A stretch of DNA of 64,000 bases, from positions 62,001 through 126,000 of the forward strand of contig NZ_QLMC01000008.1 in NCBI RefSeq assembly GCF_003259745.1, in the 5' to 3' direction. A program made the position numbers and the translations under genes. The first letter of the stretch is position 1. The number at the start of each line of letters is the position of its first letter. The stretch is from Larkinella arboricola. Lineage in GTDB: Bacteria > Bacteroidota > Bacteroidia > Cytophagales > Spirosomataceae. Positions 1-8,033 of the stretch are shown here, one piece after another. Below the pieces are notes generated by a model. That model worked only from the letters and a program-made list of their open reading frames with translations. It was not told the DNA's origin and made no database searches.

Positions 1-16
1 GGTCAAGCTTTTTATT

Positions 17-1129
17 ATGGAAACAATCGATTCAAGAAAACAGGACAATAACGGCCTGCCACCCGATCAAATCTCTCCGAAGGAGGTGGTCAACCGGTTT
101 ATCGTATTTAAAAACCAGGTTGTTCGTAGCTGGAAACTGATTGCCATCTTTATGGTTCTCGGTGGGGTTATTGGTTTTATCATTGATTTGAATCAGGATA
201 CCCGTCCAACCTACACGGCCTACATCACATTCAACCTCGGCGGTGGCTCTTCCACCGGTGCTATGGGTGATCTGGGTGGTCTGGCCAGCATGTTCGGGCT
301 GGGCGGAGGTGCGCCGGAAGCAAACATCTTTACAGGTGAAAACTTCCTGTATTACGTCGTTTCACGCCCAATCATTACCCGCTCCCTGCTGAAAGAGGTT
401 GATACACTGGGTATTGCGAATGATACGGTGCACAAAGACCTGATGATTAATTATTACATTCAGCACGGTGGTATTCGGGATGATGAATGGGAAGAAGACG
501 ACACGCTGCGCAACTTCCGGTTTGTCCGTGGGAAAGACCCGAAAACGTTCACACGCATCGAGAATAAAGCACTGGATGGCGTTTTCAACCGCATCAAGGG
601 CGAAACAAGCATTGCTCAGCTCGACCGGAAGTCGTCGTTTCTAACGCTCCGGACGGGGCAGCACGCGGAGCATCTGGCGAAGGTATGGGTGGAAACGCTG
701 CTGGAAACCGTGCAGGAAGATTACACGCAAAAGCAGAACAAGAAAACCAACGAAATGCTGAAGCTGATGGACCGTCGCCTGGATTCGCTCCGGGTTGTGT
801 TGGGTCGAAATGATGCCAGTCTGGCCCGGTACATTGACCAAAACCAGCAGATTGTTGTAGCCGAAGGCCAATTGCAGCAAACGAAATTGACCCGGAACTC
901 GTCGTTCCTCCAGCAAATGTATTATTCGACGGTTCAGAGCGTTGATAACCTGAAGTTAAGTCTGATCAAAGAAGCTCCGCTGTTTACGATTGTCGAACCC
1001 GTAGCGCTCCCGTTGTTCAAGGAAAGCCACCAACCGTTTGCCATGAAAACCGGGCTGGTGCTGGGGCTAATGCTGGGGCTAATTGCGATCTTCCTGAAAG
1101 TAACGTACCAAAGTATCATGCAGAGCTAA
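17..1129 (+). CDS. Wzz-like polysaccharide chain-length/co-polymerase protein
   Basis: A 370-residue inner-membrane protein of the Wzz/polysaccharide co-polymerase type, expected to set polymer length or couple polymerisation to export. It has the family's layout: a short cytoplasmic N-terminus, a first membrane helix at about residues 39-58, a long periplasmic region, and a second helix at about 344-361 close to the C-terminus. A Gly-rich insertion lies at residues 75-98, just after the first helix. No C-terminal tyrosine-kinase domain is fused. The ATG at 17 lies near the window edge, so an upstream operon partner cannot be seen. It heads the polysaccharide locus, with the ABC exporter genes directly downstream. 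The family call is confident; the exact role is inferred. Confidence 0.82.
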   Translation: METIDSRKQDNNGLPPDQISPKEVVNRFIVFKNQVVRSWKLIAIFMVLGGVIGFIIDLNQDTRPTYTAYITFNLGGGSSTGAMGDLGGLASMFGLGGGAPEANIFTGENFLYYVVSRPIITRSLLKEVDTLGIANDTVHKDLMINYYIQHGGIRDDEWEEDDTLRNFRFVRGKDPKTFTRIENKALDGVFNRIKGETSIAQLDRKSSFLTLRTGQHAEHLAKVWVETLLETVQEDYTQKQNKKTNEMLKLMDRRLDSLRVVLGRNDASLARYIDQNQQIVVAEGQLQQTKLTRNSSFLQQMYYSTVQSVDNLKLSLIKEAPLFTIVEPVALPLFKESHQPFAMKTGLVLGLMLGLIAIFLKVTYQSIMQS

Positions 1130-1137
1130 TTAGTCTG

Positions 1138-1188
1138 TAACGGGAACTAAGGAAAACCGCCTGCCAGCCTCTTCCTTAGTTCCCGTTA
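1138..1188 (+). terminator. Perfect 17-bp inverted repeat between the wzz-like and ABC permease genes
   Basis: Arms at 1138-1154 and 1172-1188 are exact reverse complements, with core AACGGGAACTAAGG, around a 17-nt loop. The stem would be a strong hairpin in RNA. The downstream tract is only moderately T-rich (TAGTTTCTTG), so it is either a leaky terminator within the operon or an RNA-stability element that separates the level of the first gene from the rest. Confidence 0.5.
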
Positions 1189-1231
1189 GTTAGTTTCTTG
1201 TCCTCTGTTCACTTTTCGTTAAAACAAATCT

Positions 1232-2071
1232 GTGAAAACACACGAAGTGGTTATTGAAGCGGGTCGGTCAGAAAGACATTACTGGCGCGATCTGTGGAGA
1301 AATCGGGAATTACTTTATATTTTATCGGTACGCGACATTTCCGTTCGCTATAAGCAGACGGTTCTGGGCACCTCCTGGAGTCTGATCCGTCCGTTGATTA
1401 CCATGCTGATCATGTTTTTCGTGTTCAGCAAAGTAGCCAAACTCAAAGGTGATCCGGGCATTCCCTACCCGCTGATGATTCTGGCCGGTCTGACCATCTG
1501 GACGTTTTTTTCGAATGCCTTTACCCAGATCAGCACCAGCATCACGGCCAACGCCAACCTGGTAACCAAAGTATACTTTCCCCGGCTTATCATGCCGCTC
1601 AGTTCATCGGTCGTCAGCTTCATCGACTTCCTGGTTTCGCTGGGTTTGTTTATTGTTCTGGCCATCTGGTATCAATTCTGGCCCGACTGGCACATTCTGT
1701 TTCTTCCCTTCTTTATCCTGCTGGCGCTACTGGCATCGTTTGCTTTTGGTCTTATCTTTGCGGTATTGAACGTCAGGTTCCGGGACATTGGGCAACTCAT
1801 TCCGTTTATCGTTCAAATTGGCTTTTACGCCTGCCCAATTGCTTACAGTAGCCGGCTGGTCGAAGGAAATTCCGGTGAGTGGTGGCATCCGTTGTATTAT
1901 CTGAACCCGATGGTCGGTATTATCGACGGCTTCAAATGGTCGTTATTGGGCGAGAATGCTTTTTTCAAGCCCGGCAGCGTTATCAATTCGGTCATCATAG
2001 TGGCCCTGTTTTTATTCATCGCCATCTATTTCTTCCGGAAACGGGAAAACACTTTTGTAGACGAAATATAA
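1232..2071 (+). CDS. wzm: Polysaccharide ABC exporter, permease subunit (Wzm-like)
   Basis: A 279-residue ABC-2 type membrane protein that would form, as a dimer, the inner-membrane channel for a lipid-linked glycan. The N-terminus carries the family's amphipathic lead-in (RDLWRNRELLYILSVRDI, then RYKQTVLG), followed by about six hydrophobic segments spread over residues 30-275 and a charged C-terminus. Translation starts at a GTG at 1232. The matching ATPase gene begins 98 bp downstream, which is the usual pairing. Length is typical for the family. The symbol refers to family role; the exact substrate is not deducible from this protein. Confidence 0.9.
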   Translation: MKTHEVVIEAGRSERHYWRDLWRNRELLYILSVRDISVRYKQTVLGTSWSLIRPLITMLIMFFVFSKVAKLKGDPGIPYPLMILAGLTIWTFFSNAFTQISTSITANANLVTKVYFPRLIMPLSSSVVSFIDFLVSLGLFIVLAIWYQFWPDWHILFLPFFILLALLASFAFGLIFAVLNVRFRDIGQLIPFIVQIGFYACPIAYSSRLVEGNSGEWWHPLYYLNPMVGIIDGFKWSLLGENAFFKPGSVINSVIIVALFLFIAIYFFRKRENTFVDEI

Positions 2072-2169
2072 TTTAAGTTGCTGGTTTTCAGTCCTGGTAT
2101 TAAAGCGCCCTACGCCCCTTTTATTACGAATGGATCATTAACGATTAAACAACCGGCAATCCATAAGCT

Positions 2170-3435
2170 ATGGCGGTCATTACAGCAGAAGGCATCAGCA
2201 AACGATACATCATCGACCATAAACGCGGCAAGAAAAGTTCGAGTATCAAGGATGCCTTGTCCGATCAATTCGGTAAAATCTTTAAAGGTAAGAAGACCCA
2301 GGAACTGGAACACATCGAGCACGAGGAGTTCTGGGCGCTCCGGGATGTGAACTTTTCCATTGAGCAGGGTGACCGGATTGGTATTGTTGGTCACAACGGG
2401 GCCGGGAAATCCACCCTACTGAAAGTGCTCAGCAAAATTACCGAACCCACCTCCGGCCGCATCCACATCCGGGGCCGTATTGCGAGCCTGCTGGAAGTTG
2501 GAACGGGTTTTCACCCTGAACTGACGGGTCGCGAAAACATCTTCCTCAACGGAGCCATTCTGGGCATGACCCGCGAAGAAATCCGGAAGCAGTTTGATGC
2601 CATTGTCGATTTTGGCGGCATTGAAAAGTTTCTCGATACCCCCGTCAAACGGTATTCGTCGGGGATGTACGTACGGCTGGGTTTTGCCATTGCGGCCCAC
2701 CTCGATCCCGAAATTCTGATCATCGACGAAGTACTGGCGGTGGGTGACGCCGAATTCCAGAAAAAAAGCCTGGGCAAAATGCGGGATGTGTCGGCCACCG
2801 GTCGGACCATTCTGTTTGTCAGCCATAACATGACGGCGGTGCAGGCGCTCTGCAACAAGTCCTTATACTTCGAACGCGGCCAGCTCATCGAACAGGGCGA
2901 AACCAATCAGGTGATTGCTTCGTACATGAGCAAAGTTTCAAAAACCAAGCTTTTGCGCGAGTGGAGCACCCCCGAAGAAGCCCCCGGTAATGATCTGGTG
3001 CGAATCAAGAAGATTGAGATTGTACCTGAGTACGTTGACGGCCAGCTTTTTATTGACGTTCGCACACCGTTCCGCATCCGGTTTGAATACTGGAACCTCA
3101 TGGACCGGGCCAACCTGAACCTGAGCCTGCACCTGAATTCGATGACCGGCGAATGTATTTTCAACGTCGGAAGTTTGTCACAACCTTATTCCAAAGGAAT
3201 CATTGCGGGTGAGTGCCTGGTTCCGGGTCATTTCCTGAACGACGGTACGTACAACGTTTCGATGATGATCGTAAAAGATACCGTCACTCCGCTGTACAAT
3301 ATGGAAGAAGGGCTTATCTTTGACGTTGCCGATTACCGCGAGGGCGTAGCCTGGTACGGCAAATGGCCGGGTTACGTACGGCCCCAATTATCATTCCACA
3401 CCGAAATGATTGAGGAAAACATTCTGAATGATTAA
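2170..3435 (+). CDS. wzt: Polysaccharide ABC exporter, ATPase subunit with C-terminal extension (Wzt-like)
   Basis: A 421-residue ATP-binding subunit. Visible ABC motifs are Walker A GHNGAGKS (74-81), signature YSSGM (162-166) and Walker B EILIIDE (181-187), with the H-loop in LFVSHNM soon after. The ATPase domain ends near residue 260; the remaining 160 residues are predicted beta-rich and match the position of the Wzt C-terminal domain, which in characterised systems recognises the glycan's non-reducing end. An extra N-terminal insert (KRGKKSSS to about residue 55) precedes the Walker A strand, as in KpsT/Wzt relatives. It pairs with the permease upstream, and its stop overlaps the next gene by 8 bp. 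Glycan recognition is family knowledge. Confidence 0.92.
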   Translation: MAVITAEGISKRYIIDHKRGKKSSSIKDALSDQFGKIFKGKKTQELEHIEHEEFWALRDVNFSIEQGDRIGIVGHNGAGKSTLLKVLSKITEPTSGRIHIRGRIASLLEVGTGFHPELTGRENIFLNGAILGMTREEIRKQFDAIVDFGGIEKFLDTPVKRYSSGMYVRLGFAIAAHLDPEILIIDEVLAVGDAEFQKKSLGKMRDVSATGRTILFVSHNMTAVQALCNKSLYFERGQLIEQGETNQVIASYMSKVSKTKLLREWSTPEEAPGNDLVRIKKIEIVPEYVDGQLFIDVRTPFRIRFEYWNLMDRANLNLSLHLNSMTGECIFNVGSLSQPYSKGIIAGECLVPGHFLNDGTYNVSMMIVKDTVTPLYNMEEGLIFDVADYREGVAWYGKWPGYVRPQLSFHTEMIEENILND

Positions 3436-4501
3436 CATCACCAAATCATATCTGCCGCCCCTCGAAGAATATGTCAAACATCTGGAGGGAATCTGGGAAC
3501 GTGTTCACCTGACCAATAACGGTCCGCTTGTCCGGCAACTGGAAGAGGAGCTAAAGAGTTACCTCGGCATTGAGCACCTGCATTTTTGCAGCAACGGAAC
3601 CATCGTGCTGCAAATGGCCATCAAGGCGCTGGGACTCACAAAAGAGATCATCACCACGCCTTTTTCGTACTGCGCCAGTACGCACGCCATTCTGTGGGAA
3701 AACTGCACCCCGGTTTTTGCCGACGTTCGCGCCGAAGATTTCACGATCGATCCGGACAAAATCGAAGCGCTGATTACCGAGAACACGGAAGCCATTCTGG
3801 CTACCCACGTTTACGGCAACCTCTGCCAGATTGATGCCATTGAAGCGCTGGCAAGAAAACACAACCTGAAAGTTATTTACGACGGCGCTCATTCGTTCGG
3901 CGTTACCTACAAAGGCAAATCGGCCCTGGCCTACGGCGACATCAGCACCTGTAGCTTCCACGCTACGAAGGTCTTTCATACCGTCGAAGGTGGTCTGGTG
4001 GTTTCCCACGATCCGGAAGTAACCGAAAAGCTCAACCTGTATCGTAGTTTCGGCCACCGCTTTGACGATTACATCGACATCGGTATTAACGGAAAAAACT
4101 CGGAATTTCATGCGGCTATGGGGTTGTGTACGCTCCCCAAAGTGCCCGAACTGATCGAAGCCCGCAAACATCGGTTTGCCCTGTATGATACCAAGCTGAA
4201 TACGGCTCGGTTACAGCGGCCCGTTATTCAGCCCGGCATTTCGTACAATTATGCCTATTATCCGATTGTACTTGAGTCGGAAGCGAAGTTGCTGGAGGTC
4301 AAAACCGCCCTGGAACAGATACAGGTCAACCCCCGACGGTATTTCTATCCTTCCCTGAATACCTTGCCGTTCCTGAAAAGCACTCAACCCTGCCCCATTT
4401 CGGAGGATATTGCGCTTCGGGTGCTTTGTCTGCCCATGTATCCCGATCTGGAGGAAGAGGTAATTGATCAGGTTTGTACGATTGTTAATAAACTACTATA
4501 G
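3428..4501 (+). CDS. DegT/DnrJ/EryC1/StrS sugar aminotransferase, VioA-like
   Basis: A 357-residue PLP-dependent aminotransferase that converts a nucleotide-linked keto sugar to an amino sugar. PLP-binding features include Asp152 (YDGAHSFG) and the Schiff-base lysine Lys181 in SFHATKVFHTVEGG. The N-terminus (TKSYLPPLEEY, then LTNNGPLV) and the TPFSYCAST stretch resemble, from memory, VioA-type enzymes that make dTDP-4-amino-4,6-dideoxyglucose, more than the generic ArnB type. The start codon overlaps the wzt stop by 8 bp, so translation is probably coupled. A WbqC gene and a NeuD-like acyltransferase lie just downstream, consistent with making and N-acylating this amino sugar. Family call is firm; the specific substrate is inference. 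No rmlA/rmlB-type genes are present in the window. Confidence 0.88.
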   Translation: MINITKSYLPPLEEYVKHLEGIWERVHLTNNGPLVRQLEEELKSYLGIEHLHFCSNGTIVLQMAIKALGLTKEIITTPFSYCASTHAILWENCTPVFADVRAEDFTIDPDKIEALITENTEAILATHVYGNLCQIDAIEALARKHNLKVIYDGAHSFGVTYKGKSALAYGDISTCSFHATKVFHTVEGGLVVSHDPEVTEKLNLYRSFGHRFDDYIDIGINGKNSEFHAAMGLCTLPKVPELIEARKHRFALYDTKLNTARLQRPVIQPGISYNYAYYPIVLESEAKLLEVKTALEQIQVNPRRYFYPSLNTLPFLKSTQPCPISEDIALRVLCLPMYPDLEEEVIDQVCTIVNKLL

Positions 4502-4504
4502 GTC

Positions 4505-6547
4505 TTGACACTAATTTACCTGCTTACGTTTGCCCTGTTTGTCCTTTACATCGGCAACACCGCAGCCGGTATAAGCCGCCGGTCGCTGACCGAGTGGCTG
4601 CTGGTTTCTTTTATCCTCTTTACCGGAAGCATCATTCTGACGGGCTTCTGCCTGTCGGCCCTATACCAGACGGCTTCAACACCGGTCTGGGCCATCTCGG
4701 TTTTTCTGACGGCGACGGTTTTACGGTTTGCTTTTGGCAAATTGGTTCACCAGAAACGCTGGTCGGCTGGCCGATTGATCCGCGAACGGCAGGAAACCTT
4801 CGGCCACTGGTACCGTTCCCTGTCGGTTTATCTGAAGGTGTTATTTGCCGTGATGCTGGCAACGCTGGGCATTATTGCTGTTACCAACCTTCTGCTGGCT
4901 CTACTGACGCCCCCCAACGAATGGGATAGCATGACCGGCCACCTCAACCGCGTGATACAGTACATCCAGCGCGGCACCATGCGGCATTTTGGCGGTACGA
5001 ACTGGAACATGGACACCTATCCCAAAAGTGTCTGCACCATCCAGATCTATTCGTTCCTGATCACGGGCCGCTTCGAAAACGCTTTCAAGCTAGTACACCA
5101 CCTGTCATACTGGATGGCAATTGTGGCGGTTTTCGGGATTTCCCAGCGAATTGGCCGAAACCTCTCAGCCAGCTTTTTTGCCGCCATCTGCTACGCACTG
5201 CTGCCCGATTTTCTGATGCAGGCCGTCACAACCGAAACGGATATTGTGCTCACGGCTTACATGGGAAGCTTTATTTACTTCCTGTTTGCTTACCGGGAAT
5301 CCGGAACACCGGTTGCTCGCGACAATCGGTTTCTGTATCTGGCCGGCATGGCCTTTGGTATTGCATACGGGCACAAAATTACGTTTACGCTCCTGTTACC
5401 GTCGATGTTTGTCATCATGATCTATACGGTATTCTGGGCGCCGACCCTCTCTATTTTCGTGGACCGACTGAAATATGCCGTGCCTGCCTTTGTGGTTGGC
5501 GTGTGTCTATGGATGCTGCCAACGGGTTACCTCAAGAACATTGAAGTGTTCGGCCATCCCATCGGTCCGCCGACGGCACTCCGTCACCAGTCGATTGAAC
5601 GGGCCGGGCCGCTGAGCAACCTGTTCAAACAGGGCAGCCGGAATGTCATCCGGTACGGCTACGATCACATCAACCTCGACGGTTTACGCAATACGCAGTG
5701 GGGCCTCGACCTGAATATCGCCATGCGGAAACCGCTGGTTAAACTGGAGGAAGTCACGAAAATGCGGCTGGACGAAGAAACCGACTTTTCCATTTTCCCC
5801 TTCGTTTTCAGCCGACGGTTTGAATTTTACAACGCCAACCCGTACTGGGGCATCATCGGTTTCAGTCTGATTCTGCCGCTGGTTTTCCTGTCATTAATCG
5901 GAGCCATGCGCTCGAAGGCACACTTCTTTTTAGCCATCGCCTTTACGCTGCATTTCCTGGCCCTCTCCTATTCCGCCCCGTACGACCCGTTTAAAGGCCG
6001 GTATTTTATTGAAACCGGTTTGCTGGGCTCTTTATTTCTGCCGCTTCTGTTTACCAACCGCTGGTTTCGCGTTCAGCAGCCGGGTCGGGTTGTGCTTAAA
6101 TTGTACGTGGGTCTGGTAATCGGAACCGGCTGTCTGTCGGCGCTGCTGACGGTTTTCCTGAATGAGCGTTGCCTGCCGCTTCCGGCATATGGACGCCCCT
6201 CGGCTTTCCAGTCGGAACGGATGTATATGCAGATGATGTTCCGGCCCGACAGTTACGTGCCCTACAAACGGTTTGACGAACTGGTTCCCGAGAATGCGAC
6301 GGTGGCGCTGGGCACCATCAATGATGACTTTGAATACCCGCTTTATGGTAAAAACCTGACCCGGCGGCTGATTGCGATCAATCCGTTCGAAAAAGGGGTT
6401 CAGCCGATTCCGAAGGAAGCCGATTACCTGTTTTTCTCGAAAAACGTTATCAAACCGCAGCCAGGTGACCTGCGCCTGGGCACGGATACCACCATGACGC
6501 ACCTGATTGTGCCCGGTGAAGATTATTATTTACGCAAGCTAAAGTAA
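4505..6547 (+). CDS. GT-C-type polytopic membrane glycosyltransferase
   Basis: A 680-residue polytopic membrane protein with about 11-13 hydrophobic segments and a soluble C-terminal tail (about residues 570-680). The first large periplasmic loop has the acidic NEWDSMTGHL motif, typical of GT-C enzymes that use polyprenyl-phosphate sugars, and a second acidic pair occurs in TTETD. It would transfer a sugar from a lipid carrier on the periplasmic side, or act on the glycan during assembly. The start is TTG at 4505, 3 bp after the previous stop; no better ATG lies nearby. I do not recognise a named subfamily, so donor and acceptor are unknown. Confidence 0.75.
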   Translation: MTLIYLLTFALFVLYIGNTAAGISRRSLTEWLLVSFILFTGSIILTGFCLSALYQTASTPVWAISVFLTATVLRFAFGKLVHQKRWSAGRLIRERQETFGHWYRSLSVYLKVLFAVMLATLGIIAVTNLLLALLTPPNEWDSMTGHLNRVIQYIQRGTMRHFGGTNWNMDTYPKSVCTIQIYSFLITGRFENAFKLVHHLSYWMAIVAVFGISQRIGRNLSASFFAAICYALLPDFLMQAVTTETDIVLTAYMGSFIYFLFAYRESGTPVARDNRFLYLAGMAFGIAYGHKITFTLLLPSMFVIMIYTVFWAPTLSIFVDRLKYAVPAFVVGVCLWMLPTGYLKNIEVFGHPIGPPTALRHQSIERAGPLSNLFKQGSRNVIRYGYDHINLDGLRNTQWGLDLNIAMRKPLVKLEEVTKMRLDEETDFSIFPFVFSRRFEFYNANPYWGIIGFSLILPLVFLSLIGAMRSKAHFFLAIAFTLHFLALSYSAPYDPFKGRYFIETGLLGSLFLPLLFTNRWFRVQQPGRVVLKLYVGLVIGTGCLSALLTVFLNERCLPLPAYGRPSAFQSERMYMQMMFRPDSYVPYKRFDELVPENATVALGTINDDFEYPLYGKNLTRRLIAINPFEKGVQPIPKEADYLFFSKNVIKPQPGDLRLGTDTTMTHLIVPGEDYYLRKLK

Positions 6548-6561
6548 ACCCGTCAACGGAT

Positions 6562-7260
6562 ATGACCATTGCCATCATGCAGCCTTATTTCCTGCCCTAC
6601 ATCGGCTACCTGCAACTGATGAATGCCGTTGATACGTTTATCTTCTACGATGACGTTGCGTTCATAAACCGGGGCTGGATCAACCGAAACCGCATTCTGG
6701 TGAACGGCAAAGACCACCTGATCACGGTTCCGCTCAAAGATGCCAGCCAGAACAGGCTCATTGCCGACATCGACCTGAGCGACGACCCCAAATGGCGGTC
6801 CAAACTCCTGCAAACCATCGGTCAGAGTTATCGGAAAGCTCCTTTTTACACAACGGTCTACCCCTTACTGGAAAAAATTGTAAACTTGGAAGTTCGTACG
6901 ATTGCCGACCTGATTCGTGGTAGTTTCGTGTTCATTAATGACTATCTCGGTATTCAGACGAAGATTATTCCATCGTCAGATCGTTATCATAATAGTGATC
7001 TCAAAGCTCAGGAGCGGATTCTGGACATTTGTCGCCAGGAAAAGGCCGATCGCTACATTAACCCAATCGGCGGTATGGAACTCTACGACCGGCAACGGTT
7101 TACCGACGCAGGCATCGAGTTATTTTTTATTCAGTCGAAGCGGGTCGAATATCCGCAGTTTCAGAATGACTTTGTCCCCTGGCTCTCCATTGCCGATGTC
7201 CTGATGTTCAACGACGTCCCGACGGTGCAGAAGATGCTGGGAGAATTTGAACTGGTTTAA
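6562..7260 (+). CDS. WbqC family protein
   Basis: A 232-residue soluble protein with the WbqC family N-terminus (MTIAIMQPYFLPYIGYLQLM) and the conserved blocks INRNRI, then KDHLITVPL, and INPIGG near residues 174-179. WbqC-type proteins are found in O-antigen and capsule loci and are associated with amino-sugar N-acylation, probably with amino-acid-derived acyl groups. The ATG at 6562 lies 14 bp after the preceding stop. Its position beside a VioA-like aminotransferase and a NeuD-like acyltransferase supports a role in decorating a 4-amino sugar. Length is normal for the family. The biochemical role is inferred from family and context only. Confidence 0.9.
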   Translation: MTIAIMQPYFLPYIGYLQLMNAVDTFIFYDDVAFINRGWINRNRILVNGKDHLITVPLKDASQNRLIADIDLSDDPKWRSKLLQTIGQSYRKAPFYTTVYPLLEKIVNLEVRTIADLIRGSFVFINDYLGIQTKIIPSSDRYHNSDLKAQERILDICRQEKADRYINPIGGMELYDRQRFTDAGIELFFIQSKRVEYPQFQNDFVPWLSIADVLMFNDVPTVQKMLGEFELV

Positions 7261-7262
7261 TT

Positions 7263-7362
7263 TTGAATGAGTGAATGGGTGAATGAGCGAATGAGTCAAC
7301 AGCTCCGCAGAAAGCCTGTCTCTGGCAGAGGTATTGATTCATTCGCTCATTCACTCATTCAA
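7263..7362. repeat. Octamer-repeat hairpin (TGAATGAG units)
   Basis: The left arm at 7263-7298 is four to five tandem octamers related to TGAATGAG. The right arm at 7335-7362 is the reverse complement of the same array with one octamer fewer, giving a long stem with an 8-nt bulge and a 36-nt loop. It fills the gap between the WbqC and acyltransferase genes inside an otherwise compact operon. It could attenuate transcription or stabilise mRNA; a mobile or expanding hairpin element is another option. Confidence 0.8.
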
Positions 7363-7379
7363 GATTAACTCCCACACAC

Positions 7380-8033
7380 ATGGCAAAGGTTGTTATTTTT
7401 GGTGTTCTGGATACAGCCGAACTGGCGCATTTCTACCTGACACACGACTCCGAGCACGAGGTAGTTGCCTTCACGGTCAATCAGGAATACCTGAAAGAGG
7501 TGGAATTCAAAGGACTTCCGGTGGTGCCCTTCGAAACGGTAGAAACGATTTACCCCCCGCAGGAATTTAAGTTTTTCGCCCCCATGACGGGCCGGAAAAT
7601 GAATAAAAACCGCGAAAAAGTGTACCTCGACGCCAAAGCCAAAGGGTATCAGTTTATTTCCTACATTAGTTCCAAGGCCACGCTGTTCAACAACGAAATT
7701 GGCGAGAACTGCTTTATTCTGGAGGATAATACAATTCAGCCTTTTACCACGATTGGTAACAACGTAGTGTTGTGGAGCGGCAACCACATCGGGCACCACG
7801 GCCAGATCAGGGATCACGTGTTTTTTACGTCCCACGTCGTGTTGTCGGGCCATTGCGTTGTCGATTCCTATTGCTTTTTCGGGGTCAACAGCACCATTCG
7901 CGATTACCTGCACATTGCCGAAGGAACGCTGGTAGGGATGGCCGCTGCGGTGATTAAATCCACCGAGCCCTGGGGCGTCTACATGGGTAACCCCGCCGAA
8001 AAAAAACCGGTACCGAGCCATAAAGTGTATTGA
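7380..8033 (+). CDS. NeuD-like sugar O/N-acyltransferase (left-handed beta helix)
   Basis: A 217-residue acyltransferase with a Rossmann-like N-terminal half (KVVIFGVLDTAELA at residues 2-15) and a C-terminal left-handed parallel beta helix from about residue 95 on, recognised by its hexapeptide rhythm (IGENCFILED, IQPFTTIGNN, GHHGQIRDH, SVNSTIRDY-like turns) and ending GVYMGNPAEK. This is the NeuD/PglD architecture, which uses acetyl-CoA to acylate a nucleotide sugar. The catalytic histidine is probably in the HIGHHGQ stretch. The ATG at 7380 follows the octamer hairpin by 17 bp, and the stop overlaps the next gene's TTG start. With the VioA-like aminotransferase upstream, N-acetylation of a 4-amino sugar is a reasonable guess. 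Confidence 0.86.
   Translation: MAKVVIFGVLDTAELAHFYLTHDSEHEVVAFTVNQEYLKEVEFKGLPVVPFETVETIYPPQEFKFFAPMTGRKMNKNREKVYLDAKAKGYQFISYISSKATLFNNEIGENCFILEDNTIQPFTTIGNNVVLWSGNHIGHHGQIRDHVFFTSHVVLSGHCVVDSYCFFGVNSTIRDYLHIAEGTLVGMAAAVIKSTEPWGVYMGNPAEKKPVPSHKVY

Noticed and set aside
7263-7362. Possible CRISPR array
   Set aside because: The units are tandem octamers without spacers, mirrored across a loop; this is a hairpin, and no cas gene is nearby.
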